Positions 5,573 to 6,871 of a DNA stretch of 6,871 nt are shown here, piece by piece. The stretch is from Clostridia bacterium (GTDB taxonomy: Bacteria > Bacillota > Clostridia > Oscillospirales > CAG-272). The translations under genes and the position numbers were made by a program. Within the stretch, counting starts at the first letter, position 1. Each line of letters starts with the position of its first letter. The stretch lies in contig JAFWWR010000002.1 in NCBI GenBank assembly GCA_017518025.1, positions 1-6,871 of the forward strand, given 5' to 3'. Below the pieces are notes generated by a model that was not told the origin of the DNA, did not search any database, and saw nothing but the letters and a program-made list of their open reading frames with translations.

Positions 5573-6693
5573 TAGTCAGAACACCTCCGATGGGCTGGAA
5601 CACCTGGAACACCTTCGGCGAAGATATAAACGAGGCCCTCATCATCGAGACCTGCGACGCCATGGTCGAGAAGGGACTGCGCGACGCCGGATACGAATAC
5701 GTCGTCATCGACGACTGCTGGTCTCTCAAGGAGAGGGACGCGGAGGGACGGCTTCAGGCCGACCCCGAAAAATTCCCCCACGGGATAAAGTATCTCGCGG
5801 ATTACATCCACTCAAAGGGCATGAAGCTCGGTATGTATTCCTGCTGCGGTCCGCTGACCTGCGCCGGATACCCCGGATCCCTGGACCACGAATTCATCGA
5901 CGCGAAATTCTTTGCGGACAACGGCGTGGACTACCTGAAATACGACTGGTGCTACCACCCGACCAACCTGGCGGGCAGCACTCTCTACAACAGAATGAAG
6001 ATGGCGCTCAACGCCACGGGTCGCGACATCGTCTTCTCCGTCTGCAACTGGGGCGAGGAAAATCTCCTCGACTGGATCCGTTCAGTCGGCGGCGACCTCT
6101 ACCGCTCCACCGGCGACATCAACGACAGTTTCCGGTCCATCAGGGAGATCTTTGACAGCCAGGTGGACAATTTCGCCCTCTCCGGCCCCAACTGCTTCAA
6201 CGATATGGATATGCTGGTCTGCGGCATGAACAACAAGGGCAACGTGTCCGCGGGCGGATGCACCTTCGAGGAGTACAAGACCCACTTCTGTCTGTGGTGT
6301 ATGGCGCAGAGCCCGCTGATGATCGGCTGCGACGTGAGGAACGTGGACGACGACATCCTCGCCCTGCTCAAAAACCGGGAGCTCATCGCCATCAACCAGG
6401 ACCCGGAGTGCCGTCCCGTCATCCCCGCGCCCATGCACAATCATCCCTGCTTCGCAAAGCATCTGACTAACAACGAATACGCGTTCTCTCTGACCAACTA
6501 CGACGACGAAGAATCGGAGATATTCATGATCCTCGCCGACATCGGTCTGCCGCTCACGGGAGAATGGGGCTTCAAGCTCCGCGACTGCATCACGGGCGAA
6601 GAGTTTGAAAAGGTATTCACGGACAGAGTCGGAGCCACCGTCAAGGCGCACTCTACCCGCGTGTTCCGCGGAACGCTCGTCAGATTAAGATGA
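5569..6693 (+). CDS. GH27 alpha-galactosidase-family enzyme, copy B2
   Basis: 374 aa, ATG at 5569, ten bases after AAGGA (5555-5559) and 33 bases after the A2 stop. GH27 landmarks: MGWNTWN (8-14), VIDDCW (46-51), EGRLQADPEKFPHGIKYLAD (59-78), DYLKYDWC with nucleophile D126, CNWG (159-162), YRSTGD with R179 and acid/base D183, and NDMDML with D214. There is no signal peptide. Compared with B1 it is three residues shorter; the differences fall in the junction between barrel and C-terminal domain (about 281-295) and near 310-323, where a loop next to the active-site mouth may affect the leaving-group side. Other parts, including the catalytic core, are nearly identical. Its stop codon overlaps the start of the next gene (ATGA), which implies translational coupling. 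The function is inferred as an alpha-galactosidase acting on imported oligosaccharides; exact substrate unknown. Confidence 0.93.
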   Translation: MIVRTPPMGWNTWNTFGEDINEALIIETCDAMVEKGLRDAGYEYVVIDDCWSLKERDAEGRLQADPEKFPHGIKYLADYIHSKGMKLGMYSCCGPLTCAGYPGSLDHEFIDAKFFADNGVDYLKYDWCYHPTNLAGSTLYNRMKMALNATGRDIVFSVCNWGEENLLDWIRSVGGDLYRSTGDINDSFRSIREIFDSQVDNFALSGPNCFNDMDMLVCGMNNKGNVSAGGCTFEEYKTHFCLWCMAQSPLMIGCDVRNVDDDILALLKNRELIAINQDPECRPVIPAPMHNHPCFAKHLTNNEYAFSLTNYDDEESEIFMILADIGLPLTGEWGFKLRDCITGEEFEKVFTDRVGATVKAHSTRVFRGTLVRLR

Positions 6694-6871
6694 TGAACCG
6701 TTACCCCCGGCCTCAGGCCGCGCCGCCGAAAGAGGACAGATATATCTGCATCAAATGCGGCAAAGCGCTGAAGAAAGTGGACGTGGGACTCCACAAAAAG
6801 ATGATCAACCGCGGGGCGGAACGCTGGATGTGCGTGGACTGCCTCGGGGAGCATCTCGGGGTCTCCCGTGA
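6690..6871 (+). CDS. Small zinc-ribbon protein, N-terminal part, 3'-truncated by window edge
   Basis: The frame opens with two consecutive ATG codons (6690 and 6693). The first overlaps the B2 stop as ATGA, so translation is probably coupled to B2; no good Shine-Dalgarno is visible in the end of B2. Sixty full codons are present and no stop is reached. After a proline-rich start (6-13) come C20-x2-C23, a GKAL-KKVDVGLHKKMINRG stretch (24-42) and C48-x2-C51, a paired CxxC arrangement fit to bind one zinc. From memory this resembles small uncharacterised zinc-ribbon proteins common in Clostridia, which usually end within a few dozen more residues. Function unknown; a nucleic-acid or protein-binding role is only a guess. 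Being placed behind a GH27 gene may mean regulation of the locus, or may be incidental. Confidence 0.72.
   Translation, partial: MMNRYPRPQAAPPKEDRYICIKCGKALKKVDVGLHKKMINRGAERWMCVDCLGEHLGVSR

Larger units (their letters stand above)
4394..6693 (+). repeat. Diverged direct repeat unit 2: leader + A2 + B2
   Basis: Second copy of the A-B unit, separated from the first by the terminator/promoter segment 4207-4393. The copies differ throughout, so the duplication is old enough to have spread many substitutions, yet order and spacers are kept. Confidence 0.85.

Noticed and set aside
1..6871. Mobile elements, CRISPR, tRNA/rRNA, defence or phage genes
   Set aside because: No short regular repeats, terminal inverted repeats, transposase/integrase-like proteins or RNA-gene motifs were seen on either strand.

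Overview
The window reads as part of a bacterial carbohydrate-catabolism locus, with every recognised gene on the + strand. The DNA is GC-rich. The genes have A-rich leaders with clear AAAGGA-type Shine-Dalgarno sequences and very short spacers. Together with the small zinc-ribbon protein at the right edge, this suggests a Gram-positive, Clostridia-like anaerobe, perhaps from a gut. That placement is inference; no marker gene is present.

Layout: (i) 1-606, the 3' end of a large glycoside-hydrolase-like protein (DUF6067/GH123-like C-terminal region); (ii) 654-1868, a complete 404-aa putative TIM-barrel glycoside hydrolase with no signal peptide; (iii) 1918-4206, two GH27 (alpha-galactosidase family) genes, called A1 and B1 here; (iv) 4207-4407, a strong intrinsic terminator followed by a good sigma-A-type promoter and a 5'-leader hairpin; (v) 4408-6693, a second GH27 pair, A2 and B2; (vi) 6690 to the right edge, the start of a small zinc-ribbon protein whose start codon overlaps the B2 stop.

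The central feature is an ordered A-B / A-B array of four GH27 genes. By my hand alignment A1 and A2 are about 76% identical (284/375 without gaps), B1 and B2 are also about 76% identical, and A2 versus B2 is about 60% over the first 230 residues. The simplest history is an old duplication giving A and B, then duplication of the whole A-B unit. The terminator and promoter now split the copies into two transcription units: the first is the tail of a longer operon (GH-like gene, second GH-like gene, A1, B1); the second starts at about 4354 and holds A2, B2 and the zinc-ribbon gene.

All four GH27 proteins keep the expected nucleophile (D126), acid/base (D183 with R179), the two sugar-binding Asp (D48, D49), K124 and D214, so all are probably active. 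None has a signal peptide or accessory domain, so they probably act in the cytoplasm on imported alpha-galactosides. A1 is the outlier: it differs from the other three in several active-site loops. I see no transposase, integrase, tRNA, rRNA, CRISPR array or defence gene, and no evidence of a wholly new kind of system. The interest lies in the paired GH27 expansion, the divergence of A1 and the coupled zinc-ribbon gene.
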